Below are positions 1 through 11,501 of a DNA stretch of 64,000 nt, one piece after another. This DNA comes from Streptococcus sp. Marseille-Q5986. Lineage in GTDB: Bacteria; Bacillota; Bacilli; Lactobacillales; Streptococcaceae. Location of the stretch: NCBI RefSeq assembly GCF_946902915.1, contig NZ_CAMPPY010000003.1, forward strand, positions 124,001-188,000. The letters run 5' to 3'. The notes below the pieces were generated by a model, which saw only the letters and a list, made by a program, of their open reading frames with translations, had not been told where the DNA came from and made no database searches. Positions within the stretch are counted from its first letter, which is position 1. Each line of letters opens with the position of its first letter. The translations under genes were made by a program, and so were the position numbers.

Positions 1-242
1 GTGAAGGTCTTTGGAGACTTCATAGCCCCAACCATAACCTCGTCCATAACCTTACCAGTTTGAGGGTCAACAATGTGACCGTAGTTAAGAGTGTGGCTAG
101 CAACCTTGCTTAAGTCTTTTCCTTTGAAAATCTTTTGCGCAATGGCAAAACTGTCAGTTCCGCTCAAACGGACAATACCAATAGCCCCTTCACCTAGCGG
201 AGTAGAGATAGCAGCGATGGTATCAAATTCACGTGTAATCAT
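1..242 (-). CDS. mnmE: tRNA modification GTPase MnmE, N-terminal part (runs off the window)
   Basis: Reading the - strand from an ATG at 242 gives 80 codons beginning [20 protein letters not shown], the typical start of MnmE (TrmE). With MnmG, MnmE builds the carboxymethylaminomethyl group on wobble uridine 34 of some tRNAs. Only the N-terminal folate-binding region is present; the GTPase domain lies beyond position 1. The frame is open to the edge with no sign of damage. Identification rests on recognised N-terminal sequence ([12 protein letters not shown]), which is strongly conserved in the family. Confidence 0.93.
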   Translation of the reverse strand, partial: MITREFDTIAAISTPLGEGAIGIVRLSGTDSFAIAQKIFKGKDLSKVASHTLNYGHIVDPQTGKVMDEVMVGAMKSPKTF

Positions 243-342
243 ACTAATTCCTTTTGTAATTCTTTTCTTAGGATATGTATCCAAGTATCTCTTCAAATTG
301 TAACAAAATTAGACTATTTCTTCAATGGATGCTACTTGGAGA

Positions 343-373
343 TTGAAAAAGCCTAAGCAATTCTGCTTAAGCT
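343..373 (-). terminator. Rho-independent terminator after the tautomerase gene
   Basis: On the - strand an 8-bp stem (gcttaagc / gcttaggc, one G-T pair) with a 6-nt loop is followed by a run of Ts (the aaaaa at 346-350 of the + strand). It sits just past the stop codon of the tautomerase gene and separates it from mnmE. Confidence 0.75.
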
Positions 374-376
374 AGC

Positions 377-559
377 TTATTTGGTGCGCATTTCCCCTTG
401 TGGGAAGTAAGTTCCTTCTGGCATGTCGTTGATGATGACATGAACGGCTGATTGAGGGGCTCCAGTATTACGAACAACGGCTTCCGTTACTTCCTTAGCA
501 AGAGCTTTCTTTTGCTCGAGCGTGCGTCCTTCAAATAAATCGATGCGTACAAATGGCAT
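377..559 (-). CDS. 4-oxalocrotonate tautomerase family protein
   Basis: A 60-residue protein beginning MPFVRIDLFEGR. After removal of Met the N-terminal proline is the catalytic base of this small homohexameric tautomerase family, which interconverts keto and enol forms of 2-oxo acids. The open frame continues five codons upstream, but the ATG at 559 is chosen because GGAGGAAG lies about 5 bases before it and because only this start exposes Pro-1. Size fits the family (about 60 aa). The physiological substrate in streptococci is not known. The gene is divergent from tdk, with promoters in the 575-680 interval. Confidence 0.88.
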   Translation of the reverse strand: MPFVRIDLFEGRTLEQKKALAKEVTEAVVRNTGAPQSAVHVIINDMPEGTYFPQGEMRTK

Positions 560-631
560 AATAGCTTCCTCCACTAGTTTTGTATTTCTTCTATTTTACC
601 ACATTTTGCCGTTTAAAGCTTCAGAAAATTA

Positions 632-640
632 TGATATACT
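632..640 (+). promoter_or_regulatory. Extended -10 promoter for the tdk operon
   Basis: TGATATACT (TG at 632-633, TATACT at 635-640) is an extended -10 element; TTTAAA 17 bp upstream is a weak -35. It lies 43 bases before the tdk start in the intergenic space shared with the divergent tautomerase gene. Confidence 0.6.
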
Positions 641-682
641 AGAATGTAGCAAAAATTTAGAAATGGACGTGAAGCAAGAAAC

Positions 683-1273
683 ATGGCACAGTTGTATTAT
701 CGTTATGGGACCATGAACTCTGGTAAGACGATTGAGATTCTCAAGGTGGCCTATAACTATGAGGAGCAAGGAAAAGGTGTTGTGATTATGACCTCGGCTC
801 TGGATACGCGTGACGGTGTTGGCTATGTGTCGAGTCGAATCGGTATGAAACGCCCTGCCCTTGCGATTGAGGAGTCGACGGATATCTTTGGCTATATCCG
901 AGACCTACCAGAAAAGCCTTACTGTGTTTTGGTCGATGAAGCCCAGTTTCTCAAGCGTCACCATGTTTACGACCTGGCTCGTGTTGTTGACGAGTTAGAC
1001 ATACCTGTCATGGCTTTTGGCTTGAAAAATGACTTTCGTAATGAATTGTTCGAAGGTTCAAAATACCTCTTGCTCTTAGCAGACAAGATTGAAGAAATCA
1101 AGACCATCTGTCAGTACTGTAAGAAAAAGGCGACCATGGTATTGCGTACTCAGGATGGATTGCCCGTTTACGATGGAGAACAGATCCAGATTGGTGGCAA
1201 TGAAACCTATATCTCGGTTTGCCGTAAACATTATTTTGCCCCTGAAATCAATAAGGAGAATGAAGAAAAATGA
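683..1273 (+). CDS. tdk: Thymidine kinase
   Basis: A 196-residue type II thymidine kinase, which phosphorylates thymidine to dTMP in the salvage pathway. The N-terminal phosphate-binding loop GTMNSGKT is near residues 9-16; a DEAQF motif (Walker B-like) follows near residue 86. The C-terminal half has the lasso-type zinc site: C-x2-C (CQYC) near residue 147 and C-x2-H (CRKH) near 181. It overlaps the start of prfA by 4 bases, so the two are probably translationally coupled. Length is normal for Gram-positive enzymes. Confidence 0.95.
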   Translation: MAQLYYRYGTMNSGKTIEILKVAYNYEEQGKGVVIMTSALDTRDGVGYVSSRIGMKRPALAIEESTDIFGYIRDLPEKPYCVLVDEAQFLKRHHVYDLARVVDELDIPVMAFGLKNDFRNELFEGSKYLLLLADKIEEIKTICQYCKKKATMVLRTQDGLPVYDGEQIQIGGNETYISVCRKHYFAPEINKENEEK

Positions 1274-2349
1274 ACATCTATGATCAACTACAAGCTGTAG
1301 AAGACCGTTATGAAGAATTAGGAGAATTGCTGAGTGACCCAGATGTCGTTTCAGACACCAAGCGTTTCATGGAGCTTTCAAAAGAAGAAGCTTCAACTCG
1401 TGACACAGTAACAGCCTACCGTGAGTATAAACAAGTCCTTCAAAATATCGTCGATGCCGAAGAGATGATTAAGGAATCAGGCGGAGATGCGGACTTGGAA
1501 GAAATGGCCAAGCAAGAACTCAAAGATGCCAAGGCTGAAAAAGAAGAATACGAAGAAAAACTGAAAATCTTGCTGCTTCCAAAGGATCCAAATGATGACA
1601 AGAATATCATCCTTGAAATCCGTGGCGCTGCTGGTGGAGACGAAGCAGCACTTTTTGCTGGAGACCTTCTAACTATGTATCAAAAGTATGCGGAAGCCCA
1701 AGGCTGGCGCTTTGAAGTCATGGAGGCTTCTATGAATGGTGTCGGTGGTTTCAAAGAAGTGGTTGCCATGGTTTCGGGTCAATCTGTATACTCTAAACTT
1801 AAGTATGAGTCTGGAGCCCATCGTGTGCAACGTGTCCCTGTGACAGAAAGTCAAGGCCGTGTTCACACCTCGACTGCGACTGTCCTTGTTATGCCTGAAG
1901 TTGAAGAGGTTGAATACGACATTGATCCAAAAGACCTTCGTGTCGACATCTATCACGCCTCTGGTGCTGGTGGACAGAACGTCAATAAGGTTGCGACTGC
2001 GGTTCGTATCGTTCACTTGCCAACCAATATAAAGGTTGAGATGCAGGAAGAACGTACCCAGCAGAAGAACCGTGAGAAAGCCATGAAAATCATTCGTGCG
2101 CGTGTTGCTGACCACTTTGCTCAGATTGCACAAGACGAACAAGACGCTGAGCGTAAGTCAACGATTGGTACTGGGGACCGTTCAGAGCGTATCCGTACTT
2201 ATAACTTCCCACAAAACCGTGTCACAGACCACCGTATCGGCTTTACCCTCCAAAAACTAGATACCATTTTGTCCGGTAAATTGGATGAAGTCGTGGATGC
2301 CTTGGTTCTTTATGATCAAACACAGAAATTAGAAGAATTAAACAAATAA
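1270..2349 (+). CDS. prfA: Peptide chain release factor 1
   Basis: A 359-residue class I release factor recognising UAA and UAG. Visible landmarks are the codon-recognition tripeptide region ([10 protein letters not shown], with P-V-T) near residues 185-190 and the GGQ peptidyl-tRNA hydrolysis motif in [10 protein letters not shown] near 230. Its stop codon overlaps the prmC start (TAATG), fitting the functional pairing: PrmC methylates the glutamine of this GGQ. Length and all conserved blocks look intact. Confidence 0.97.
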   Translation: MNIYDQLQAVEDRYEELGELLSDPDVVSDTKRFMELSKEEASTRDTVTAYREYKQVLQNIVDAEEMIKESGGDADLEEMAKQELKDAKAEKEEYEEKLKILLLPKDPNDDKNIILEIRGAAGGDEAALFAGDLLTMYQKYAEAQGWRFEVMEASMNGVGGFKEVVAMVSGQSVYSKLKYESGAHRVQRVPVTESQGRVHTSTATVLVMPEVEEVEYDIDPKDLRVDIYHASGAGGQNVNKVATAVRIVHLPTNIKVEMQEERTQQKNREKAMKIIRARVADHFAQIAQDEQDAERKSTIGTGDRSERIRTYNFPQNRVTDHRIGFTLQKLDTILSGKLDEVVDALVLYDQTQKLEELNK

Positions 2350-3185
2350 TGAAATTAGCTCAATTATTTTCAGATTTTGAAGAAGAGTTGATCAGACAAG
2401 GAGAGGAAGCAGAAAGCCTCTCTTTTGTCTATCGTAGTCTGAAAAATCTCTCTTTTACGAACTTTGTCTTTGCCCTTCAGCAAGAGGTAACAGAGGAAGA
2501 AAAACAATTTGTAAAAGAGATTTACCAGCAACTAGCAGCTCACAAGCCGGCCCAGTACATCATCGGTCATGCAGATTTTTATGGAATGCAGTTAAAAGTT
2601 GATGAGCGGGTTTTGATTCCCCGTCCAGAGACAGAGGAGTTAGTGGAGCTTATCTTAGCTGAAAGTCCTGAGACGAATCTTTCAGTTCTGGATATTGGAA
2701 CAGGTAGTGGAGCTATTGCTCTTGTATTAGCAAAAAACAGACCAGCTTGGTCAGTGACGGCAGCGGATATTTCTCAAAATGCTTTAGATGTAGCTAGCGA
2801 AAATGCTAAAAATCAAAATCTTCAAATATTTTTAAAAAAATCTGACTGTTTTACAGAAATTTCTGGAAAATATGATATAATTGTATCCAATCCACCCTAC
2901 ATCTCTCGTGAAGATGAGTCAGAGGTTGGTTTGAATGTTTTGCATTCAGAACCTCATCTAGCTCTCTTTGCAGATGAGGATGGCCTAGCTATTTACCGCA
3001 GAATTGCGGAAGATGCAAAAGACTATCTCACAGATGGTGGTAAGATTTACCTTGAAATTGGATACAAGCAAGGTCAAAGTGTTCCTGCGCTCTTTAGGAA
3101 ATATCTTCCTGAAAAACGTGTACGAACACTCAAGGACCAATTTGGTCAAGATAGGATGGTTGTAGTTGATGATGGACAGGATTAG
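2349..3185 (+). CDS. prmC: Release factor glutamine methyltransferase PrmC (HemK)
   Basis: A 278-residue SAM-dependent methyltransferase that N5-methylates the GGQ glutamine of release factors. The SAM-binding block LDIGTGSGAIAL lies near residue 114 and the catalytic NPPY motif (SNPPYISRED) near 180. The start overlaps the last base of prfA and its 3' end overlaps the next gene, so it sits in a translationally coupled run. Confidence 0.95.
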   Translation: MKLAQLFSDFEEELIRQGEEAESLSFVYRSLKNLSFTNFVFALQQEVTEEEKQFVKEIYQQLAAHKPAQYIIGHADFYGMQLKVDERVLIPRPETEELVELILAESPETNLSVLDIGTGSGAIALVLAKNRPAWSVTAADISQNALDVASENAKNQNLQIFLKKSDCFTEISGKYDIIVSNPPYISREDESEVGLNVLHSEPHLALFADEDGLAIYRRIAEDAKDYLTDGGKIYLEIGYKQGQSVPALFRKYLPEKRVRTLKDQFGQDRMVVVDDGQD

Positions 3186-3771
3186 ACAAGAGTTGGAAAA
3201 GGGCGGAGCTGTTGTTTTGCCTACAGAGACAGTTTACGGTCTTTTTGCTAAGGCCTTAGATGAAAAAGCTGTCAACCATGTTTACCAACTCAAACGTCGT
3301 CCTAGAGATAAGGCGCTCAATCTTAATGTCGCTTCTCTAGAGGACATCTTGCACTTTTCAAAGGACCAGCCAACCTATCTACAAAAACTTGTAGAGGCCT
3401 TTTTACCAGGTCCCTTGACCATTATCCTCGAAGCCAATGGCCGAGTTCCCTATTGGGTCAATTCTGGCCTCGCGACTGTTGGATTTCGGATGCCGAGTCA
3501 CCCCGTTACACTTGATTTGATTAGAGAGACAGGTCCTTTGATTGGACCGTCTGCCAATATTTCAGGTCAGGCAAGTGGAGCGACCTTTGAACAAATTCTG
3601 AAGGATTTTGACCAAGAGGTTCTGGGTCTGGAAGACGATGCTTTTCTAACTGGACAAGATTCGACGATTTTGGATTTGTCTGGAGACAAGGTGAAAATCT
3701 TACGCCAGGGGGCGATTAAGCGAGAAGATATTCTTGCACAGTTGCCAGAGATTTCTTTTGAGGAGGACTGA
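3169..3771 (+). CDS. L-threonylcarbamoyladenylate synthase (Sua5/YrdC/YwlC family)
   Basis: About 200 residues of a YrdC-type domain that makes threonylcarbamoyl-AMP from threonine, bicarbonate and ATP for the t6A37 modification of ANN-decoding tRNAs. Characteristic stretches are LPTETVYGLFAKA near the N-terminus, KRRPRDKALNL, and GPSANISGQASG. Two ATGs (3169, 3172) and a TTG (3166) are possible starts; ATG 3169 is used here because aggatgg precedes it at reasonable distance. It begins inside prmC, another coupled junction. No C-terminal Sua5 domain is present, so it is the short TsaC-like form. Confidence 0.9.
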   Translation: MMDRIRQELEKGGAVVLPTETVYGLFAKALDEKAVNHVYQLKRRPRDKALNLNVASLEDILHFSKDQPTYLQKLVEAFLPGPLTIILEANGRVPYWVNSGLATVGFRMPSHPVTLDLIRETGPLIGPSANISGQASGATFEQILKDFDQEVLGLEDDAFLTGQDSTILDLSGDKVKILRQGAIKREDILAQLPEISFEED

Positions 3772-3772
3772 G

Positions 3773-4204
3773 ATGCTAGGAGATTTGCAAGAAACAGATG
3801 TGAAAGCTATATGTGAGATCAACCAAGAGGCTTTGAGTTATTCTTTTAGTCCAGAGGACACGGCTAGTCAACTAGCTAGATTATCTCAGGATTCACATCA
3901 TTTCCTACTTGCTTATGAGGATGAAGCTAGTCATGCCTTGCTTGGATATGTCCACGCTGAAGTTTATGAATCCCTTTATTCCAAAGCAGGATTTAATATC
4001 TTAGGCTTAGCAGTTTCACCTCAAGCACAAGGGCAAGGTATTGGTAAAAGCTTATTACAAGGGTTGGAAGAAGAAGCAAAAAGACGTGGTTATGGGTTTA
4101 TCCGCTTAAACTCTGCCGATCATCGTCTGGGAGCTCATGCATTTTATGAAAAAGTTGGTTATACTTGTGATAAAGTGCAGAAACGGTTTATTCGCATCTT
4201 TTAG
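3773..4204 (+). CDS. GNAT-family N-acetyltransferase
   Basis: A 143-residue protein with the acetyl-CoA binding signature VSPQAQGQGIGKSLLQ (Q/R-x-x-G-x-G/A motif) around residues 80-95 and the usual C-terminal block HAFYEKVGY. The open frame starts further upstream, but ATG 3773 directly follows AGGAGG and begins in register with the family, so that start is preferred. Substrate unknown. It is not RimI-like enough to assign a ribosomal protein target, although it neighbours translation genes. Confidence 0.85.
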   Translation: MLGDLQETDVKAICEINQEALSYSFSPEDTASQLARLSQDSHHFLLAYEDEASHALLGYVHAEVYESLYSKAGFNILGLAVSPQAQGQGIGKSLLQGLEEEAKRRGYGFIRLNSADHRLGAHAFYEKVGYTCDKVQKRFIRIF

Positions 4205-4273
4205 TTTATTTTCTTATTGTAAAACAAACTAAAGGACCAGTCACACTCAGTCACACTATAAAGGAGAAGACCT

Positions 4274-5530
4274 ATGATTTTTGATAAAGACGATTTTAAA
4301 GCATATGATGCTGATCTCTGGAATGCTATTGCCAAAGAAGAAGAACGCCAACAAAACAACATTGAGTTGATTGCTTCCGAAAATGTGGTATCCAAGGCCG
4401 TTATGGCAGCTCAAGGGTCTATCTTGACGAATAAATACGCTGAAGGTTACCCAGGACACCGTTATTATGGTGGAACTGATGTGGTAGACGTGGTAGAAAG
4501 TCTAGCTATTGAACGTGCAAAAGAAATTTTCGGCGCTAAATTCGCTAATGTCCAACCTCACTCAGGAAGCCAAGCCAACTGTGCGGCTTACATGGCCTTG
4601 ATTGAGCCTGGCGATACAGTTATGGGAATGGATTTAGCAGCAGGTGGACACTTGACCCACGGAGCTCCTGTCAGCTTCTCTGGTCAAACCTACAACTTTG
4701 TTTCTTATAGTGTAGATCCTGAAACGGAACTCTTGGATTTTGATGCTATCTTGAAACAAGCTCAAGAAGTAAAACCAAAATTAATCGTAGCAGGTGCTTC
4801 AGCCTATTCTCAAATTATTGACTTTTCAAAATTCCGTGAAATCGCGGACGCTGTTGGGGCTAAACTTATGGTAGATATGGCTCATATCGCTGGTTTGGTT
4901 GCTGCTGGTCTTCACCCAAGCCCAGTACCATACGCTCATATCACTACAACAACGACCCACAAAACCCTTCGTGGACCACGTGGTGGTTTGATTTTGACTA
5001 ATGACGAAGAACTTGCCAAGAAAATCAATTCAGCTATTTTCCCAGGTATTCAGGGCGGTCCTTTAGAGCATGTTGTTGCTGCTAAGGCAGTTTCATTTAA
5101 AGAGGTCTTAGATCCGGCTTTCAAGGAATACGCTGCCAATGTTATCAAGAACAGCAAGACTATGGCAGATGTCTTTTTGCAAGACCCTGATTTCCGTATT
5201 ATTTCTGGAGGGACTGAAAATCACCTCTTCCTAGTGGACGTGACTAAGGTTGTAGAAAACGGAAAAGTTGCTCAAAACTTGCTGGATGAAGTCAATATTA
5301 CCCTAAATAAGAACTCAATCCCTTACGAAACTTTGTCACCATTCAAGACAAGTGGGATTCGTATTGGAGCAGCAGCCATCACTGCGCGTGGATTTGGTGA
5401 AGAAGAAAGTCGCAAAGTGGCTGAACTTATCATTAAAACCCTTAAGAATGCAGAAAATGAAGCTGTCTTAGAAGAAGTGAGAAGTGAAGTCAAAGCATTG
5501 ACAGATGCCTTCCCACTATACGAGGACTAA
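4274..5530 (+). CDS. glyA: Serine hydroxymethyltransferase
   Basis: A 418-residue PLP enzyme interconverting serine and glycine with tetrahydrofolate as one-carbon carrier. The N-terminal substrate region ([10 protein letters not shown]) is followed by the conserved [11 protein letters not shown] block, and the PLP-lysine motif [14 protein letters not shown] lies near residue 226. Start is ATG 4274 after AAGGAGAAGACCT. The 69-base gap from the preceding gene may hold its own signals, but no clear promoter was found. Intact and full length. Confidence 0.97.
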   Translation: MIFDKDDFKAYDADLWNAIAKEEERQQNNIELIASENVVSKAVMAAQGSILTNKYAEGYPGHRYYGGTDVVDVVESLAIERAKEIFGAKFANVQPHSGSQANCAAYMALIEPGDTVMGMDLAAGGHLTHGAPVSFSGQTYNFVSYSVDPETELLDFDAILKQAQEVKPKLIVAGASAYSQIIDFSKFREIADAVGAKLMVDMAHIAGLVAAGLHPSPVPYAHITTTTTHKTLRGPRGGLILTNDEELAKKINSAIFPGIQGGPLEHVVAAKAVSFKEVLDPAFKEYAANVIKNSKTMADVFLQDPDFRIISGGTENHLFLVDVTKVVENGKVAQNLLDEVNITLNKNSIPYETLSPFKTSGIRIGAAAITARGFGEEESRKVAELIIKTLKNAENEAVLEEVRSEVKALTDAFPLYED

Positions 5531-5537
5531 AACTTTT

Positions 5538-6512
5538 ATGGACATTTATATTAAGAAAGCAATTATTCACCAGTTCAGTCCGGATGATACCGAGCTGTTT
5601 CTAGCGGATAAATTTCTCAATATTACTCCAAAAATCGAAGAATACCTGCGCAAAAAAATCGAACGAGTGTATTCAGATGAAGCTAAGACTGGGATTTTCG
5701 AAGAAGAAAATCCCTTCTTCAATCACATCACTGACGATTTGTTGGAGACATCAGTAACACTGGCTAATCTCTGGAAAGAAGAGTTCAGTATTTCTGAAAA
5801 CCTCAAGACCAATGACTTGATTTTTGTGCAATTTTCTAAAGAAGGTGTAGAACATTTTGCTTTCTTACGAATTGCCCTGCGTGAGACCTTGACTCACCTC
5901 GGAGTAGAAGTTGATAATCCAATCAAGCTGACTCAGAATAACCTGCCTGGATTTGGAACAGGGGCTGATGAGGCCTTGGTGGTTAATCTTCAGAGCCGTA
6001 AGTACCATCTGATTGAAAAACGAATCAAGTACAACGGGGCTTTCTTGAACTATTTTTCAGAAAATCTTCTTGCCGTCGCCCCTAAGATTTCACCCAAGAA
6101 ATCCATCAAGGAACTAGAAAAAACAGCCCAGAGAATTGCTGAGACTTTTAACACAGATGATTTTCAATTTCAATCTAAGGTCAAATCAGCGATTTTCAAC
6201 AATCTTGAAGAAAGCAATGAACTGTCACCTGAAAAATTGGCTAACGACCTTTTTGATAATAATCTGACAGCTCGCTTAAGTTTTATCGACCAAGTCAAGG
6301 AAGCCGTACCAGAACCTGTTCAATTTGATGAAATTGATGCCAGTCGTCAGCTTAAAAAATTTAAAAACCAAAAACTTTCCTTGTCAAATGGAATTGAGCT
6401 CATCGTTCCCAATAACGTCTATCAAGACGCCGAGTCTGTTGAGTTTATCCAAAATGACAATGGAACCTATTCTATCTTAATCAAAAATATCGAGGATATC
6501 CAAAGTAAATAA
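5538..6512 (+). CDS. 37-kDa nucleoid-associated protein (YejK/NdpA family)
   Basis: A 324-residue soluble protein recognisable from the family opening [17 protein letters not shown] and a C-terminal stretch ending in [13 protein letters not shown]. Members associate with the nucleoid; biochemical function is unclear. The frame extends 11 codons into glyA, but the ATG at 5538 fits the family start and follows GAGGACTA. Its stop overlaps the ATG of the next gene (TAATG). Confidence 0.8.
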   Translation: MDIYIKKAIIHQFSPDDTELFLADKFLNITPKIEEYLRKKIERVYSDEAKTGIFEEENPFFNHITDDLLETSVTLANLWKEEFSISENLKTNDLIFVQFSKEGVEHFAFLRIALRETLTHLGVEVDNPIKLTQNNLPGFGTGADEALVVNLQSRKYHLIEKRIKYNGAFLNYFSENLLAVAPKISPKKSIKELEKTAQRIAETFNTDDFQFQSKVKSAIFNNLEESNELSPEKLANDLFDNNLTARLSFIDQVKEAVPEPVQFDEIDASRQLKKFKNQKLSLSNGIELIVPNNVYQDAESVEFIQNDNGTYSILIKNIEDIQSK

Positions 6513-7126
6513 TGTTTAAACGAATTCGAAGAGTGCTTGTACTAGCAGTCTTCCTTTTTGCTGGCTATAAAGCTTACCGCGTTCACCAAGATGTCAAGCA
6601 AGTCATGACCTATCAACCCATGGTGCGAGAAATCTTGAGTGAAAAAGACACCCCAGCAAACGAAGAGCTTGTGCTCGCTATGATTTATACTGAAACAAAA
6701 GGAAAAGAAGGCGATGTTATGCAGTCTAGTGAGTCTGCCAGTGGTTCAACCAATACCATCAATGATAACGCCTCTAGCATTCGGCAAGGCGTTCAAACTC
6801 TGACAGACAATCTCTATCTGGCCCAGAAGAAGGGGGTAGATGTCTGGACGGCTGTTCAAGCCTATAATTTTGGACCTGCCTATATCGATTTTATCGCCCA
6901 AAATGGCAAGGAAAATACCTTGGCTCTGGCCAAACAGTACTCTCGTGAGACTGTTGCTCCCTTGCTTGGCAATACCACTGGAAAGACTTATAGTTATATT
7001 CATCCCATTTCCATTTTTCATGGAGCCGAACTCTATGTAAATGGAGGAAACTATTACTATTCTAGACAGGTTCATCTCAACCTTTACATCATCAAATGTT
7101 TCACTCTCTTTTCGACATCTGGCTAG
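6512..7126 (+). CDS. Lysozyme-like / lytic transglycosylase domain protein (pneumococcal vaccine antigen A type)
   Basis: A 204-residue secreted or membrane-anchored protein: an N-terminal hydrophobic helix ([14 protein letters not shown], residues about 8-22) then a goose-lysozyme-like domain. [19 protein letters not shown] carries the probable catalytic glutamate near residue 57, and [14 protein letters not shown] is a typical transglycosylase block. It likely cleaves peptidoglycan glycan strands at the cell surface. The start overlaps the stop of the upstream gene by one base. Confidence 0.82.
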   Translation: MFKRIRRVLVLAVFLFAGYKAYRVHQDVKQVMTYQPMVREILSEKDTPANEELVLAMIYTETKGKEGDVMQSSESASGSTNTINDNASSIRQGVQTLTDNLYLAQKKGVDVWTAVQAYNFGPAYIDFIAQNGKENTLALAKQYSRETVAPLLGNTTGKTYSYIHPISIFHGAELYVNGGNYYYSRQVHLNLYIIKCFTLFSTSG

Positions 7127-7199
7127 CCCAGGTGTTTTTGTTATAAGTTTTCTTTAAGATAGATATATTACTCTAGAAAGGTAAAGGAGGAAATTCCCT

Positions 7200-8174
7200 A
7201 TGAGAAAGAAACTCTTTCTGACCAGTGCTGCGGTCTTGTGGGCAGTAACAGCTATAAATAGCGCCCATGCAGCAACAGATGTTCAAAAAGTCATCGATGA
7301 AACCTATGTCCAACCTGAATATGTCCTAGGTTCATCATTGTCTGAAGACCAAAAAAATCAAACTTTAAAAAAACTGGGCTACAATGCCTCAACAGATACT
7401 AAAGAACTCAAGACTATGACACCTGATGTCTATTCTAAAATCATGAATGTGGCCAATGACTCTAGTTTACAGTTGTATTCATCAGCCAAGATTCAAAAAC
7501 TAGGTGACAAGTCGCCCCTTGAGGTCAAGATTGAAACACCAGAAAACATCACTAAGGTGACGCAGGATATGTACCGAAATGCAGCCGTAACTTTGGGTGT
7601 GGAACACGCCAAAATCACTGTAGCAGCACCTATTCCAGTTACAGGTGAGAGTGCCTTAGCCGGAATTTACTATTCGCTGGAAGCTAATGGAGCCAAGGTG
7701 CCACAAGCCAACAAAGATTTGGCTCAAGAAGAGTTGAAGGCTTTGTCCGATATCAATGCTGAAAACAAGGATAAGACTGGTTTTGATGCTAATAAATTAA
7801 ACGTTGCCCTAGCTGATATCAAGTCAGGACTCGCCAAAGCTAAAGAAAGCAAGGGAAATCTGACGGAGGAAGATGTCCGTAAAATCGTTGAAGATACCTT
7901 AAAAAATTACAAACTTGATCAGGTTATAACAGGAAACCAGGTTAATATCATCATCAATTTTGCTTTGAATCTCTCAAAGAGTGATATCCTCAGCAATACA
8001 GACTTCACTAAAACTCTAAATGACCTTAAACAAAGCATTGTTTCACAAGCTGGTGACAGTTTTAAAAATATCAATCTTAACTTTGATGCTGATAAGGCGC
8101 TAGAGGACGGGGGTAATTTCCTAAGCTCCCTCTGGCAAGCCATTGTCAACTTCTTCAAGAGTTTTGGTTCTTAA
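7200..8174 (+). CDS. Secreted DUF1002 family protein
   Basis: A 324-residue protein with a classic signal peptide (MRKKLF, hydrophobic core, cleavage after SAHA near residue 24). The mature part matches DUF1002 in overall character (TDVQKVIDETYVQPEYVLG at the start, the AAPIPVTGESALAGI segment near residue 140) and ends with an amphipathic tail SSLWQAIVNFFKSFGS. Function is unknown. A strong AAAGGAGG Shine-Dalgarno sequence precedes ATG 7200. It follows the lysozyme-like gene by 73 bases and probably shares its envelope setting. Confidence 0.75.
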   Translation: MRKKLFLTSAAVLWAVTAINSAHAATDVQKVIDETYVQPEYVLGSSLSEDQKNQTLKKLGYNASTDTKELKTMTPDVYSKIMNVANDSSLQLYSSAKIQKLGDKSPLEVKIETPENITKVTQDMYRNAAVTLGVEHAKITVAAPIPVTGESALAGIYYSLEANGAKVPQANKDLAQEELKALSDINAENKDKTGFDANKLNVALADIKSGLAKAKESKGNLTEEDVRKIVEDTLKNYKLDQVITGNQVNIIINFALNLSKSDILSNTDFTKTLNDLKQSIVSQAGDSFKNINLNFDADKALEDGGNFLSSLWQAIVNFFKSFGS

Positions 8175-8192
8175 GAAATTTCATGGTATAAT
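8164..8192 (+). promoter_or_regulatory. Promoter for rlmCD
   Basis: TTGGTT (8164-8169), a 17-bp spacer and TATAAT (8187-8192) form a near-consensus sigma-70 promoter. The -35 overlaps the end of the DUF1002 coding region. The leader (8193-8247) includes a gcc-gtctttttt-ggc segment of no clear role. Confidence 0.75.
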
Positions 8193-8235
8193 AGATGGTA
8201 ACCGTAACGTTGCCGTCTTTTTTGTCGGCCAATAG

Positions 8236-9609
<1,374 letters not shown>

Positions 9610-9796
9610 ATACCGAAAAGTGGCGTATTTCCAGGATTTTTGCGAGATCAGCATCATCAGAGAAGCCTTGTGAAAAGCTCGGTTTTCTTGTATGGAAACA
9701 TATCTACTTTGTAGCTCAACCGGAGAAAAAGTCGATGACCGAAAAAATGCGGTAGGGTTTAGGCTGTGGATTAGATGCTAAGGAGGAATTTGGTAT

Positions 9797-11417
9797 ATGG
9801 AAAGAAAGCATTTGTATCAAGTGGATATACGTGAATGGATAGAAAATGGATTAGATGCTGAAATTATGGTTCCAGTTTTGGAAAATAGAGTTGATAAAAA
9901 ATATGACGTATATCTTCAAAGCTTTTTACTTCCAATTGATGCTGTTGAATCAGATATGAAAAATGATACGTATAATGCAAATACAATGGAGCCAGGAATA
10001 ACAGTATATGGTTCATGGGAAAATGATGAAAAGGTGTATCATCGATGGGGAAATGATGATGATTTTGAACCTCTTATCATTAAAAGAAATTTTAACGGTG
10101 TAGCAACAGATTCGGTTGAAGTTGCAGAAGAATTTAGACTGCTGTTTAATCTATATTTTAATTCGCAAAAAAATGAATATGTTGATGTTTCTGATGGAGA
10201 AGGAATTACTGTTGTTAAAATGAATGATAAGGGATACATTACTATACATAAAAGATATTTAAAGACATATTTAGCAGTAAAGGAAAAGGCATTGATTATT
10301 CATATTGACAGTAGATGTGTTGCTCTTGATGCATCAGAAAAGGTTGAGGAGGATGGATTAGCATACAGAAATGACGAAAATTCTATATTTTATACACTGA
10401 ACATTGGAAATATATCTACTGGAACTAAAAGAGAGAATTATTCATATATTTTTGCTAAAAACGTTATTTGGGGTTGCAGTTTATGTGATAGCAACATATG
10501 GTCATACAATGAGAAAAAGAACTATGTCGATTTCATTATTGGAATAGATGAAAATGGAAAAGAAATACGCCATATATGTAATCCAAGCAGCTTAAGTAAT
10601 TATTTTGGTGCAAATCCAACTGCACCTCACTATTTAACTCCAGTTTATTTTGATGCAGCAGTTTTAAACAAGTATTATTCTAAACCAGAGATTTATAAAG
10701 TTGAAGATGGTATTATACGATGTGGCGTACTATGGTCATTATATATTGATAATAGTAATTCTGACTATGTATCAGCATATTTAGGGGATTTAGGAAGAGA
10801 TTTACCAAGTGAATCTGAGCAGCATTACTGGAGAGGTTTTAATAAAGCAGTTGGTGGTAAATTGAGCTCAACAAAAGTAAAAAGAGATTTTATGTGTATT
10901 GCATCTGATTCCGAATCTCCGGATTTTGTATTTAAAAGAACATATAGGAGAGCAAACCAAGCTTATGAAGATAGATTTGGTTGACCATTATTTTTGCTGT
11001 TAACAGAGCAAGATATATAACTTTGAAACTCTGCGAATACCAGTAAATAATTCAATCGCAGAGATGGATATGCTTGTTCTTTCTTTAGTAAAAGTACTAA
11101 TTGATTCTTTGAATGAGAAGAAAATTATCAGTCAACTGACTGGAAGTTATGAAAAGTTGGTGGGGAGTATATCTAAATTAGAGGCTTGGTTAATTGAAAA
11201 AAATAGAGAGAATTATGATGAACATATAAAATTCTTAAGAAATTTACAGAAGTTACGTTCAAGTGGAACAGGTCACCGTAAAGGGAAAGGATATCAGAAA
11301 ATAACAAAAGCACTTGATATGAAGAATGAAAATTATGCGGAAACATTTTCTAATTTATTAAAAGGTGCAATTGACTTTATAATATTTATGGATGATAATT
11401 CAGTAAAATTGGTATAA
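9797..11417 (+). pseudogene. Broken gene for a large protein with a HEPN-like C-terminal motif
   Basis: Two open frames (9797-10984 and 11064-11417) join into one protein of about 540 residues if the TGA at 10982-10984 is read as Trp and a one-base shift is made near 11014. Bridging translation gives GWPLFLLLTEQD in the first frame, then YNFETLRIPVNNSIAEMDM in the second. The N-terminal 395 residues match nothing I recognise. The C-terminal part contains LRSSGTGHRKGKGY, an R-x5-H arrangement like the catalytic motif of HEPN ribonucleases common in defence proteins. Start ATG 9797 follows AAGGAGG. It is the first gene of the island; as it stands only the first 395 residues would be made. Confidence 0.6.
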
Positions 11418-11501
11418 ATCTGACAACACTATGCAAGGAGCGTTGTCACACGATGAAAATGATATTAAGCAGAAATACGTAACAAAAGAGGTGCCTTTTA
11501 A

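Noticed and set aside
1669..2142. 157-codon - strand frame inside prfA
   Set aside because: Shadow of a well-conserved release factor gene; no ribosome site.
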